Shown in pieces: positions 41,907 through 51,125 of a DNA stretch of 64,000 nt. Below the pieces are notes generated by a model. That model made no database searches and was not told where the DNA came from. It saw only the letters and a list, made by a program, of their open reading frames with translations. Both the position numbers and the translations under genes were made by a program. This stretch comes from Sphingobacterium sp. UBA2700 (GTDB lineage Bacteria; Bacteroidota; Bacteroidia; Sphingobacteriales; Sphingobacteriaceae). Numbering within the stretch: position 1 is the stretch's first letter; each line of letters opens with the position of its first letter. Where the stretch lies: the NCBI GenBank assembly GCA_002354335.1, contig DELI01000024.1:1-64000 (forward strand), written 5' to 3'.

Positions 41907-42686
41907 ATGAAAAATACATTATTATATTCACTAGCTCTAGCAACCTTAGCGTTGGGAAGTTGCTCTACTGATGATGGTATCCCGACTGGTAAAACGCCGT
42001 TAACCATTAAGATGACGGACGCACCGGCAAATTACGATGCCATTTATTTGAACATTGACGAGATCGAAGTCCGTACGGTAAGTGGAAGCGAAGTAATCGA
42101 TGTAGATGCCGACCCTTTTGATATTCTTCAATATCGTTTCGGTAGAGATACAGTAATTGCTGCACACGATGTACCCTCCGGAAGAATTAAGGAAATCCGT
42201 CTAAAACTAGAAGATGAAGGCAATGAAATTGTTGTCGATGGCGTTCATTACCCGTTAACTACGCCTTCAGGACAGTCATCAGGTGTAAAACTGAAAGTGC
42301 ATGATGATCTTATCCCGAATGTAGCTTATACCTTATTGATCGACTTTGATGCTGCAAAATCGGTGCACCGCGCTGGAAATGGTAAATGGATGTTAAAACC
42401 AGTTCTTCGTGCAATCCCGGTTGCAACCTCGGGCGCTATTGAAGGGGTTGTAAACCCATTCTCCGCTTGGCCGAATGTATATGCTATTGCAGGAACAGAT
42501 ACGATTGGTACAATCACCAACCCACTAGGAAAATTCTATTTCCCAGGGGTGGATCAAGGTACTTATAAATTGCTGATTCAACCTACAGAACCCGGATACG
42601 ACACTGTATCTCAAGATGTTATTGTAACGCAAGGAAAAGTAACAAATGTAGGTACAATTAACCTAGGAAAAGTTTTAGCAAACTAA
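41907..42686 (+). CDS. DUF4382 lipoprotein
   Basis: 259 residues from the ATG at 41907. Lipoprotein signal MKNTLLYSLALATLALGSCS. DUF4382 domain in about 30-160 (LTIKMTDAPANYDAIYLNID is the signature). A carboxypeptidase-regulatory-like beta-sandwich follows (about 175-255; GAIEGVVNPF, GKFYFPGVDQGTYKLLIQP). Surface or periplasmic; role unknown. Its own unit with a strong terminator. Confidence 0.88.
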   Translation: MKNTLLYSLALATLALGSCSTDDGIPTGKTPLTIKMTDAPANYDAIYLNIDEIEVRTVSGSEVIDVDADPFDILQYRFGRDTVIAAHDVPSGRIKEIRLKLEDEGNEIVVDGVHYPLTTPSGQSSGVKLKVHDDLIPNVAYTLLIDFDAAKSVHRAGNGKWMLKPVLRAIPVATSGAIEGVVNPFSAWPNVYAIAGTDTIGTITNPLGKFYFPGVDQGTYKLLIQPTEPGYDTVSQDVIVTQGKVTNVGTINLGKVLAN

Positions 42687-42705
42687 TCCCGATATACTAT
42701 AAAGT

Positions 42706-42742
42706 AATAGGTTGTCTATTTTTTAGACAGCCTATTTTTTTT
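42706..42742 (+). terminator. Terminator of the DUF4382 gene
   Basis: A 13-base stem AATAGGTTGTCTA/TAGACAGCCTATT with one wobble pair, followed by eight or more T. Confidence 0.85.
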
Positions 42743-42746
42743 ATGA

Positions 42747-43514
42747 TTATAAACTCGCTTCAATAGCGTCCCAAAGCGCAATTCTTTTCTGTAGAGCCTG
42801 CTTAGCCGTCTGCTGCATCTCTTCCCATTTCTTATCATCCTCACCTGCTAATTCCATGATCATACGCATCGCTAATGGGCCGTGCTCATCGCCATCCAAT
42901 TCGATATGGCGTTGGAAATAATAGATCAAACGGTCTAACTCGGTATCTGGAAACTGAAGCTTCAACGAATCCAGAATAGAACTGAACATATCCGGAATCA
43001 AGTCCTCACGACCAAAAGTAAAAGCCGAAGCAATTTTATGGGGCTCCTGACTCGCAATACAATCAAACGTAAAATGTAAAAAGTCTTTGATGCGCTGATC
43101 AAAAGACTGTGCATCAATTGCACCTCGAATGTCTGATATACCTTTCAATCCCGATACAAAGTCCAGAATAGGCTCGCAGTTTGCGCCTAATGCCTGCATG
43201 GAATCCAAATACATCTCAAAATGACTTAATCGACGTCCATCGTAATATTCGTCCGACTCCTCTGCCAGAACAATTTCATTGATCAAATAGCGAGTGTCTG
43301 GATATTCACTCGCAAACCAAGGCACTTGGGTGCAAGTTAATTGAATCTGCAAAGCCTTCAGCAAGGACATAAAATCCCAAACAGCATAAACATGCCCCTC
43401 GGTAAATTTCCGAAGATCGTCAACCGTTTGGATTTTCTGGTAAAGGGGATGGCTCAAAAGTATAGCGCGTTCTTCGCTAATAAAAGAATGGATAGTGTTA
43501 ATACGGTTTTGCAT
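42747..43514 (-). CDS. DUF3050 (haem-oxygenase-like fold) protein
   Basis: 255 residues from the ATG at 43514. Conserved DUF3050 pattern: EGHVYAVWDFMSLLKALQ, VLAEESDEYYDGRRLSHFE, FTFGREDLIPDMF and YYFQRHIELDGDEHGPLA. The His and Glu residues in these segments fit a haem-oxygenase-like helical bundle that may bind two irons. Biochemical function not known to me. A single gene divergent from marR. Confidence 0.85.
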   Translation of the reverse strand: MQNRINTIHSFISEERAILLSHPLYQKIQTVDDLRKFTEGHVYAVWDFMSLLKALQIQLTCTQVPWFASEYPDTRYLINEIVLAEESDEYYDGRRLSHFEMYLDSMQALGANCEPILDFVSGLKGISDIRGAIDAQSFDQRIKDFLHFTFDCIASQEPHKIASAFTFGREDLIPDMFSSILDSLKLQFPDTELDRLIYYFQRHIELDGDEHGPLAMRMIMELAGEDDKKWEEMQQTAKQALQKRIALWDAIEASL

Positions 43515-43580
43515 GCACAAAAGTAAGCATACCTAAACGATATTATCCTCTTATCGCGCTGATTATTTTTAAACATTAAA

Positions 43581-43600
43581 TTAGTTTGATATTTAACTGT
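43581..43600 (+). promoter_or_regulatory. Candidate MarR operator 2, over the marR promoter
   Basis: TTAGTTTGATATTTAACTGT matches 14 of 20 positions of the perfect palindrome at 44087-44106 and covers the -33 box of the marR promoter. Suggests autorepression. Confidence 0.55.
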
Positions 43601-43616
43601 CTATTATTTAACTTTG
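43586..43616 (+). promoter_or_regulatory. Promoter of the marR-emrA-MFS operon
   Basis: TTG at 43586-43588, 20 bases, then TAACTTTG at 43609-43616, a full Bacteroidota consensus match 19 bases before the marR ATG. The mRNA leader would be very short. Confidence 0.7.
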
Positions 43617-43634
43617 CATATCAATCAGCAAGCT

Positions 43635-44072
43635 ATGAATGAAGATATCGCATTAGTACGAAACTTGATACACGACGTAATTGCACTTCGCGCTGGAATA
43701 AAGCAGTTTTATTACCAAAAAATCAAAGAACTTAATCTAGACATCACCTATGAAATGATGCAGGTAATGGCTGTACTATGGCGGAAAACAGAGGTTAATC
43801 AACAGGATATTGCCGAAGCAGTCCAAAAAAGCAAAGCCAGTATCACGCCCTTGATCGATAATCTGTGCAAGCGTGGGTTAGTCACGCGCGTTTCAGATCC
43901 TTCTGATCGACGAAATAATAAAATAGAACTTACAGAAAAGGGCTTTCTTTTCCAAGAAACAATGGCTCCCGTTCAAGACGAACTATTCCAAAGAATTTCA
44001 AAAGTGAGCAGCAAGGAGGAGATCATCCACTTGCGCGAACAACTGCAAAAAATCGCGACGGCAATCGTCTAG
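43635..44072 (+). CDS. MarR-family transcriptional regulator
   Basis: 145 residues from the ATG at 43635. Winged helix: VNQQDIAEAVQKSKASITPL (recognition helix), then LCKRGLVTRVSDPSDRRNNK with the wing motif DxRxNK, and LTEKG. First gene of an operon with EmrA and an MFS pump, so it is probably a ligand-released repressor of the pump. Matching palindromes lie over its own promoter and in front of the pump genes. Confidence 0.92.
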   Translation: MNEDIALVRNLIHDVIALRAGIKQFYYQKIKELNLDITYEMMQVMAVLWRKTEVNQQDIAEAVQKSKASITPLIDNLCKRGLVTRVSDPSDRRNNKIELTEKGFLFQETMAPVQDELFQRISKVSSKEEIIHLREQLQKIATAIV

Positions 44073-44086
44073 ATTTTTTTAACTCA

Positions 44087-44106
44087 TTAGTTCAATGTTG
44101 AACTAA
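44087..44106 (+). promoter_or_regulatory. Candidate MarR operator 1
   Basis: Perfect palindrome TTAGTTCAATGTTGAACTAA (two 9-base arms, 2-base centre) between marR and emrA. The size and symmetry suit a MarR dimer. Confidence 0.65.
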
Positions 44107-44131
44107 TTTAAATACATGCACATCACAGTAT

Positions 44132-45202
44132 ATGAATCAGAATACAACGAAACAAATCAGTCCGAAAGAAAAGATACGCAGACGTAAAATCTATCTCGTC
44201 AATGCAATTTCCATCATCGTTATTCTTGCGGCCATTAGCTGGGGAATTATGGAGTTTTTCCACCTCAACGAAAGTGTGTATACCGAAGATGCACAAGTAG
44301 ACGCACATATCAACCCCGTTTCTGCAAAAGTATCCGGTTATGTCAAAGACATCAAATTCCGTGAACACCAATATGTACACAAAGGCGATACACTCGTCGT
44401 GCTGGAAAATGAGGAATACAAAATTCAAGTAGAAAACGCAATGGCAGCATTGGCAGATGCGCGAGCCGGTCACGATGTAGTCCAAACCGAAGTTCAAATT
44501 GCGAACAACAGCTTGAATATAGCGGATGCAAACATTGAAGAGCTCAAAACGAGACTAAACAACGCGGAAGCAAACTACAATAGATTCCAAGCATTAATGG
44601 ACAAGGATGCCATCGCTGTTTACCAGTACGAACAAGTTAGAACAGAATATGAGTCTCTACAAGCGAAATATAAATCGCTATTGGCACAGAAGACGAGCAG
44701 CAACCTCAGTTCGCTAGAAACGCGAAAGAAAACTGCAATCAACCAAGCCAGCATTATGCGCGCACAAGCGGCGCTGGATTTAGCTCGATTAAACCTGTCT
44801 TACACCGTCATCCTTGCACCCTATGATGGCGTATTGGGTCGTGTACCGGTGGAAGAAGGACAACTAATACAATCCGGACAGCAGCTTTTCAGCATCGTGC
44901 GAGATCAGCAAAAATGGATAACCGCAAATTATACTGAACGACAGCTAAAAGAATTAGCGATCGGTAAAGACGTACAGATTACTGTAGACGCCCTGCCAAA
45001 CCGTATATTTAAAGGCAAGATCAGTGCGATATCTGAAGCAACGGGTTCAAAATATGCAAGCATCCCCGTTGACAACTCCACCGGAAATTTTATCAAAGTG
45101 CAGCAGCGGATTCCTGTTCGTATAGACTTCTCTCAACAGAACGATACCAAGGAACTCGAGAAACTATTGGTAGGAATGAACGTCGTCGTAAAAGCGATAT
45201 AA
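44132..45202 (+). CDS. EmrA/HlyD-family membrane fusion protein
   Basis: 356 residues. Membrane helix at about 22-44, then a lipoyl-like half (EDAQVDAHINPVSAKVSGYV, VHKGDTLVVLE), a coiled-coil hairpin (about 95-215), the second lipoyl half (VILAPYDGVLGRVPVEEGQL) and a beta-barrel domain (DVQITVDALPNRIFKGKI). The periplasmic adaptor of a tripartite MFS pump. The MFS gene starts directly after its stop codon. No TolC-like gene adjoins. Confidence 0.92.
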   Translation: MNQNTTKQISPKEKIRRRKIYLVNAISIIVILAAISWGIMEFFHLNESVYTEDAQVDAHINPVSAKVSGYVKDIKFREHQYVHKGDTLVVLENEEYKIQVENAMAALADARAGHDVVQTEVQIANNSLNIADANIEELKTRLNNAEANYNRFQALMDKDAIAVYQYEQVRTEYESLQAKYKSLLAQKTSSNLSSLETRKKTAINQASIMRAQAALDLARLNLSYTVILAPYDGVLGRVPVEEGQLIQSGQQLFSIVRDQQKWITANYTERQLKELAIGKDVQITVDALPNRIFKGKISAISEATGSKYASIPVDNSTGNFIKVQQRIPVRIDFSQQNDTKELEKLLVGMNVVVKAI

Positions 45203-46738
45203 ATGAAGGGTAGCATTTTTCAAAGCTGGATATCCGAAAGGTATAAATTCCCTATCCTACTGCTTATCGCCATCACCTTATCCTGCAACAGCGGTATTCC
45301 CAGTACAATTTATCCTTTCGTGATGGGCGCACTATCCGCCAACTCGCCAGATTTATCGATGGCGATGTATGCCTATTGTGCCGGAATGGTATGTTCGATA
45401 CCCCTGATCTTTCGCCTCGGAGGCGTTATTCCGAAAAAAACATTGATCATTTTTTTGATCCTTGTTTTAATGGCAATTAATTTCCTCTTGGCGATCAACG
45501 ACAATGTATTAGTCAACGTGATGCTCATGTTTGTGTTTGGATGCGTGAAAATCATTGTAACCATGGCACTGATAACCGAGCTTATGCCCTATCTAATGCC
45601 TAAAGGCGAGCGATATCAAATGTATGCGGTTTATTATCCAATGAATATGATTTTGCCCGTCATCGGCGGACTAATATCCGTCATGCTCGCACAGCGATAT
45701 TACTGGGAAATCGGATTTCATTTCCAGAACCTTATGCTATTCATCTGCCTTTTGCTCGTACTTTGCACATTCAAAACACAAGCTATAGTCAGAATTCCAC
45801 TTTTCCAATACGATTGGTTCGGCACAATTCTATTAGCAAGCTCCTTACTTTCCTTTTCTTTTGTCTGCAGCTATGCCGTGCAGAACAATTGGTTCTACAG
45901 TCCTTCAATCATTATTGCAACGGTGCTGTGCATCGTGTTCTTTATGCTTTTCTTCAACAGAAATTACCGAAAAAAAAGAAAGGTTATCAGCTTTTCGACA
46001 ATGGTTGATAAAGGTACATTTTTAACCCTCTTGACTATATTTCTGCTGGGGATGTTCTATGCAAACAGCAGTTTGTTGAATTACTTACTAAACAATCTCG
46101 TGCCGAATAACCCCGGCAAAGTAGCAGAGATCAATGCGTATGTCATCATCGGATACCTCATCGGAAGCCTTATCGTCTGGCTTTATTTCAAACGCACGAA
46201 GAAATGCAAAGCCATCATGCTTTTTGCGACGCTTTGTTACCTTGCGTCGAACATCTTGATGTATCGCTACATCAATACGAATACTGCCGTAGAATTACTT
46301 ATTACCCCGATTATTCTACGAGGAATAGCCATCATCGTGTCTTTTATTGCTACGGCCGTTTACCTGGCCGCCAATGTCAACCCGAAACAATTCCTGCATA
46401 GCATCGTCCTCTTCTTGTTGGTCAGAACCTTTATCGTTACGGTGTTTTGGTCTTCGTTCATCAATTACTGGTATCAACATCAAGTAGCGGTGCATCAAAC
46501 GCGTTTAGCCGAAATAATAGAAAACTCGATCGTATTAAGCCGCACAAGCTTGGCGAGTTTTCAAACACAAACCGCGCTACTTGCGTTGCAAGATGTTTAT
46601 TGGTACCTTATCCTGGCGAATATCGCGGTATTGCTTATTATTGCGATACTTCCATATCATTCCTCAACGATAAGGCATATCTATAATTGGGCAACCAAGA
46701 AAAACGCAAAAGAGCTGATACAGGCAAGCCCTATGTAG
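45203..46738 (+). CDS. MFS drug exporter, 14-TM type
   Basis: 511 residues with about fourteen hydrophobic segments, the DHA2/EmrB size class, though the sequence is divergent (weak motif A: RLGGVIPKKTLII). Works with the adjacent EmrA adaptor. Substrate unknown. It ends at a hairpin element (46776-46866). Confidence 0.88.
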   Translation: MKGSIFQSWISERYKFPILLLIAITLSCNSGIPSTIYPFVMGALSANSPDLSMAMYAYCAGMVCSIPLIFRLGGVIPKKTLIIFLILVLMAINFLLAINDNVLVNVMLMFVFGCVKIIVTMALITELMPYLMPKGERYQMYAVYYPMNMILPVIGGLISVMLAQRYYWEIGFHFQNLMLFICLLLVLCTFKTQAIVRIPLFQYDWFGTILLASSLLSFSFVCSYAVQNNWFYSPSIIIATVLCIVFFMLFFNRNYRKKRKVISFSTMVDKGTFLTLLTIFLLGMFYANSSLLNYLLNNLVPNNPGKVAEINAYVIIGYLIGSLIVWLYFKRTKKCKAIMLFATLCYLASNILMYRYINTNTAVELLITPIILRGIAIIVSFIATAVYLAANVNPKQFLHSIVLFLLVRTFIVTVFWSSFINYWYQHQVAVHQTRLAEIIENSIVLSRTSLASFQTQTALLALQDVYWYLILANIAVLLIIAILPYHSSTIRHIYNWATKKNAKELIQASPM

Positions 46739-46775
46739 TCTATAACTGTACTTAAGCAAGACTGACCCGAGACGA

Positions 46776-46866
46776 CTTAAAACCCTTTCAAACCCAATGA
46801 TCACCCAATACAAACCCCAATCATAGCCGCTTGGAAAGGGCTTTGATTGGGGTATAAAAGGGATGT
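46776..46866 (+). repeat. Dispersed hairpin element, copy 2
   Basis: Starts CTTAAAACCC. A 10-base perfect stem (46814-46823 with 46844-46853) around a loop with GCCGCTTGGAAAGGG. Same layout as 22187-22290 and 62474-62572. Lies between the MFS stop and the next gene. Confidence 0.7.
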
Positions 46867-46954
46867 AATTTATGACATTGTTATTCGAGTCCTGAACAAT
46901 TCTGCACAAAAGCTTGTATTTAATATATTCGCTGAACAAATATCGCTTGATACT

Positions 46955-47755
46955 ATGAGGAAATTCGCTTTTATTCTGTCCATCTTATTATTTTGCCAAG
47001 GTCATTGCCTAATCGCTCAAGAGCAAGAGATCAAGCAGATCGAAACTACTGCGCAGGAAAAAGAAGCATTATTTTTTCAAAAGCTGTGTTTCAGCCAAAC
47101 AATCTTTCCACTGTATGAGGATATATTTGGATTGGATGCCGAGCCTACTGCATGGATATCCCTATTTTGGCCGGAAGATAAGTTCGGATTTTTGGAGAGC
47201 AAGTACATCACAATATCCAATGAGCAAGGCGGTGAAATTATCTTAAGCGACGAGCTCCAACATTCGGTTACTATTCGCGGTAGCTTAATGGGGAACTCTC
47301 AAGCAATCGATGATAAGGGGCTTTGGCTGAACTTCAGACGTAACTTCGTTGGCAAAATCAATATTGAGGATGAACACGCGCAAAAAAGCAGTGTTAGTAA
47401 GAACCTGATCAATAAAGCCAAGATTGCGACCAACTCCGGACAACAAATCACTATAAAAAGTACACGTATCGGTCTAGAAATATCCGATAATAGAGGAAAC
47501 AATGCTTTAATCGAGATTGACCGCTGGGGAAATCGAACGCTTCACTATCCTAATAAAGACTATATTGCATTTGAATACTTAGAAGAAGGCTATCAAATCA
47601 GCAGCAATTTCATCGACGAAGTTTTTATTGCGATTGATGGCAGAACCGGCAACATGGAGATCTGGGAAGGAACGAAACCGCCCTACCGGATTATCAACGA
47701 ATTTCGAAAACCAACGCCGCCAGATGATCCATTTGTTTTTATACCATCGCCCTAA
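46955..47755 (+). CDS. Exported protein of unknown function
   Basis: 266 residues from the ATG at 46955. A signal peptide (MRKFAFILSILLFCQGHCLI, then AQE) exports it; no lipobox at the usual place. The mature part is rich in short beta strands (IEIDRWGNRTLHYPNKDYIA, VFIAIDGRTGNMEIWEG) and looks like a beta-sandwich or partial propeller. I do not recognise the family. Its stop codon overlaps the P-type ATPase stop on the other strand by four bases. Confidence 0.65.
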   Translation: MRKFAFILSILLFCQGHCLIAQEQEIKQIETTAQEKEALFFQKLCFSQTIFPLYEDIFGLDAEPTAWISLFWPEDKFGFLESKYITISNEQGGEIILSDELQHSVTIRGSLMGNSQAIDDKGLWLNFRRNFVGKINIEDEHAQKSSVSKNLINKAKIATNSGQQITIKSTRIGLEISDNRGNNALIEIDRWGNRTLHYPNKDYIAFEYLEEGYQISSNFIDEVFIAIDGRTGNMEIWEGTKPPYRIINEFRKPTPPDDPFVFIPSP

Positions 47756-49842
47756 CTATTAAAATTAGATCGTTGTATCCTGACCGCATTTAATATCGCT
47801 AATAGTGCGACCCCAACATCGGCGAACACCGCTTCCCACATGGTCGCCAGGCCGCCTGCACCTAAGATCAGTACAATGGCTTTGACGCCGAAAGCGAAGC
47901 CTATATTCTGCCATACAATGGTCTTGGTTTTCTTTCCAATTTGAATCGCAATAGGGATTTTTATGGGTTTATCATCTTGAATAACGACATCTGCCGTTTC
48001 AATCGTCGCATCAGATCCGAGCCCACCCATCGCAATACCCACATCGCTCAAAGCGACAACTGGTGCATCATTGACTCCATCGCCAACAAAGGCAACTACC
48101 TGATCGCTGGATTTAATTGTTTTGAAATGATTCACCTTATCTTCTGGTAGTAGATCGCCGAAAGCTTGATCGATTCCCAACTCTTTGGCTACATGTTTAA
48201 CGACCGTTTCCTTATCTCCGCTTAGCATCGTCGCTTTTACGCCTAGGTTGTGTAGCTTGTCGATAGTTGCTTTTGCATCCGCTTTAATCGTATCAGCAAT
48301 TGTTATATAGCCCTGATTTTGCCCGTCGTAAGCAATAGCAATCGTCGTATAAGCAATATCTGCCGGATTGATCGGATAAGCGACCTGGTATTTATCCAAT
48401 AGTTTGAAGTTACCTACAAGGAGTTCTTTCGAATTGACCTCGCCTCTAAGTCCATGTCCGGCGATTTCTTCTATATTTTGAAGCGGCAGCTGTTCTTTAA
48501 TCTCGCCTACATACTCGTGTATCGCAGTAGCAACGGGATGGGTACTCTTGCTTTCCAGAAGGTTGACATAATCCATTAAGTCCGGGAGAGCCACTTGTTC
48601 TGTTAAATTCACCTCCTGCACTTTGAACACGCCTTCGGTCATTGTTCCGGTTTTATCCATCACGACATGCTTCAACCCTGCTAAGACATCAAGGAAATTG
48701 CCTCCTTTGATCAATATACCGTGACGGCTAGCGGCGCCTATTCCACCAAAATAACCTAGCGGAATTGATATCACAAGGGCGCAGGGGCAAGAGACAACTA
48801 AGAAAATAAGCGCCCGATACAGCCAATGCTGAAAAACATAGTCGGCCACAAAGAAATATGGGATAAAACAGATACCTATCGCAAGAAAGACGACGATGGG
48901 TGTATAGATACGCGCGAATTTGGAAATAAACAATTCCGTAGGTGCTTTCTGCGAGCTGGCATGTTGAACCAACTCGAGTATTTTGCTCAATTTACTATCC
49001 GCATATGCCGTCGTGACCTCTACCTGCGCAACAGACTGTAGATTGATCATACCGGCAAGCACTTGTTCTCCTTTGCTCTTCGTATCGGGTTTACTCTCAC
49101 CGGTCAGTGCAGCCGTGTTGAAGGATGCAGCATCCGATAATAAAATGCCATCAAGCCCCAGCTTCTCACCCGGCTTTAACTGTATGACATCACCGATTTG
49201 AACGTCGGTCGCTTTAATCGTCTGCGTCTTGGAGTCGCGGAGAACAGTCGCTTCATCGGGACGCTGATCCAATAACTTTTTAATATTGGATTTGGCACGA
49301 GATACCGCCAAGGTTTGGAAACTCTCGCCTACCGCATAGAATAGCATCACCGCAACAGCTTCCGGATATTCAGCAATGCCAAAGGCACCTAGCGTCGCGA
49401 TCCCCATCAAAAAGAACTCAGAGAAAAAGTTGCCCTTTCTGATGCTTTTCACCGCATCTTTCAGGACAGGCAAGCCTACAGGAATGTAGGCTGCCAAATA
49501 CCAAACTAAGCGCACATAGCCCGTAAACCAATCCATCTTCCAGAAATGGTCGAAGGTAAGCCCCAGCAATAGCAGTATTAAACTGACAATCGACGGTAGA
49601 AAAAGCTTAAACAGACTATCGCCAGCTTCATGGCTATGATCATGATCGTGAGCATCTTCATCAGCATGATCGTGTTCATGGTTATGCTCCTTGCTATCCT
49701 CATGCGGATGTGCATGTGCGTTTTTTGCAGCTTTTTTTCTTAAAAGGTCGGCAGCATTAGCTTGCCGGTAAACCTTTTCCGTTTGGCTACATATTTCACA
49801 AACCCCATTTTCATTGTAGATATGCTGATGTTGTTGTCTCAT
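47752..49842 (-). CDS. P1B-type heavy-metal ATPase (Zn/Cd/Pb class)
   Basis: 696 residues. The N-terminus has CEIC (15-18) and a long His/Asp/Glu-rich stretch (42-72) in place of a ferredoxin-like metal domain. TGES at 247-250, SCPCAL with Cys-Pro-Cys at 352-354, and phosphorylated Asp396 in DKTGT. Hinge GDGVNDAPV near 590. The last helices carry Lys (VKAIVL) and Asp (FADVGVALL), the P1B-2 signature. Pumps Zn, Cd or Pb out of the cytosol. Last gene of the metal efflux operon, 21 bases after the adaptor. Confidence 0.94.
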   Translation of the reverse strand: MRQQHQHIYNENGVCEICSQTEKVYRQANAADLLRKKAAKNAHAHPHEDSKEHNHEHDHADEDAHDHDHSHEAGDSLFKLFLPSIVSLILLLLGLTFDHFWKMDWFTGYVRLVWYLAAYIPVGLPVLKDAVKSIRKGNFFSEFFLMGIATLGAFGIAEYPEAVAVMLFYAVGESFQTLAVSRAKSNIKKLLDQRPDEATVLRDSKTQTIKATDVQIGDVIQLKPGEKLGLDGILLSDAASFNTAALTGESKPDTKSKGEQVLAGMINLQSVAQVEVTTAYADSKLSKILELVQHASSQKAPTELFISKFARIYTPIVVFLAIGICFIPYFFVADYVFQHWLYRALIFLVVSCPCALVISIPLGYFGGIGAASRHGILIKGGNFLDVLAGLKHVVMDKTGTMTEGVFKVQEVNLTEQVALPDLMDYVNLLESKSTHPVATAIHEYVGEIKEQLPLQNIEEIAGHGLRGEVNSKELLVGNFKLLDKYQVAYPINPADIAYTTIAIAYDGQNQGYITIADTIKADAKATIDKLHNLGVKATMLSGDKETVVKHVAKELGIDQAFGDLLPEDKVNHFKTIKSSDQVVAFVGDGVNDAPVVALSDVGIAMGGLGSDATIETADVVIQDDKPIKIPIAIQIGKKTKTIVWQNIGFAFGVKAIVLILGAGGLATMWEAVFADVGVALLAILNAVRIQRSNFNS

Positions 49843-49863
49843 AAAAAACTTTGTTTAATTTGA

Positions 49864-51090
49864 TTAATGTTCATGACCTTGCGATCCACTTAATACGGCA
49901 TTCACAAAAAATGCGCCTTTTGCAACGACCTTATCCGTTGCTGATAATGCTTTCGTACTGGTTACCGCAGCATACTTTCCATCGGAAAGGCCTTTGCTAA
50001 CTTCTACTTTTTCAAATTTATACACGCCCTCGGCTTTATCAAATCCACGATCGATAAAGATATAATCCTTGCCCTCTTCATTGATGATAGCCTCTACCGG
50101 TAAACTCTGCTGCAAGCTAGAGCCCGCATGAATATATGCCACCGCCTGCATACCTTCAGCAAGAAGGTCTTTACTCCCAATAACCTGTGCATGTACAGGA
50201 ATGGTGCGATTCTCGTCAAGGCTTTTATTGATCATACTGATCTTTGCTTGATAGTTCTGTGCAGAGTTATTTGCCAGTGTGAATTCAATAGCTTGTCCGA
50301 CTTTCACTAAAGATAAGTCTTTTTCGAACATATTGATTTGCAATAGAATATTATTATTATCCTCTACGGTTGCTATAGCTACCGATGGGTCGACAAAATT
50401 GCCTATGCTGCTATTCAATTGCGTAATATAGCCGCTTAATGGACTTTTTACGGAAATAGAGCTAATTAAGTTCCCATTGACAACCTGCTGTGGCGAAATA
50501 CCCATCAATTGCAATTGCTTGCGTAAGCTCTGTTGTTGTGCCCGTAGGCTTTTCAATTGGGATTCTGCATTCTGAAGATTACGTAATGTTCCTGCTTGTC
50601 CTTGGTTCAGAATCTTTTGGCGCTCTACCTCCTTCGTAGCAAAGTCAATCTGGCTCATAACGGACGAATAATTCTCCTGCACCTGAATATATTCCGGGTT
50701 GCTAATGGTCGCAATAGTTTGGCCTTGCTTCACAAAGTTCCCCTGCTTGATATATAATTTAGCAATTGTTCCGGAATAAACGGAGTTTATCGTTGCTTTT
50801 TTCTCGTTGGGGATGATAAGCGAGCCGTTAAATTTTAGTTTATTCTCTAGATCGCGAGACTCCATGCTGGTATAGGCAATACCGACCGTTTTAAATTGTT
50901 CCGGACTGAGTTCTGCTATATTACCGCCATGTCCTGACTCCTCTTCTTCTCCGTGCTCGTGGCCATGCTCATGTGCATCGCCTTCGGCATGCCCCCCTCC
51001 TTTGGATCCTCCCGAATTACAAGCCATAAAAAAGAATAGACTTAACCCTATAACTAGGTAACTGATATATGTTTTAATTGGAATTCTCAT
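49864..51090 (-). CDS. CusB/CzcB-type RND adaptor, lipoprotein
   Basis: 408 residues from the ATG at 51090. Lipobox FMAC, then a His-rich stretch (AHEHGHEHGEEEESGHGG). Membrane-fusion domains: VYSGTIAKLYIKQGNFVKQG (lipoyl), a coiled-coil hairpin (about 130-200), then SVKSPLSGYITQLNSSIGNF and the beta-barrel. The periplasmic link of the pump encoded upstream; the His-rich start may hold metal ions. Thirty-five bases after the RND-TolC gene. Confidence 0.92.
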   Translation of the reverse strand: MRIPIKTYISYLVIGLSLFFFMACNSGGSKGGGHAEGDAHEHGHEHGEEEESGHGGNIAELSPEQFKTVGIAYTSMESRDLENKLKFNGSLIIPNEKKATINSVYSGTIAKLYIKQGNFVKQGQTIATISNPEYIQVQENYSSVMSQIDFATKEVERQKILNQGQAGTLRNLQNAESQLKSLRAQQQSLRKQLQLMGISPQQVVNGNLISSISVKSPLSGYITQLNSSIGNFVDPSVAIATVEDNNNILLQINMFEKDLSLVKVGQAIEFTLANNSAQNYQAKISMINKSLDENRTIPVHAQVIGSKDLLAEGMQAVAYIHAGSSLQQSLPVEAIINEEGKDYIFIDRGFDKAEGVYKFEKVEVSKGLSDGKYAAVTSTKALSATDKVVAKGAFFVNAVLSGSQGHEH

Positions 51091-51125
51091 CGTTGATTTC
51101 ACAATAGTGTCTCTTAATTTGTTTA

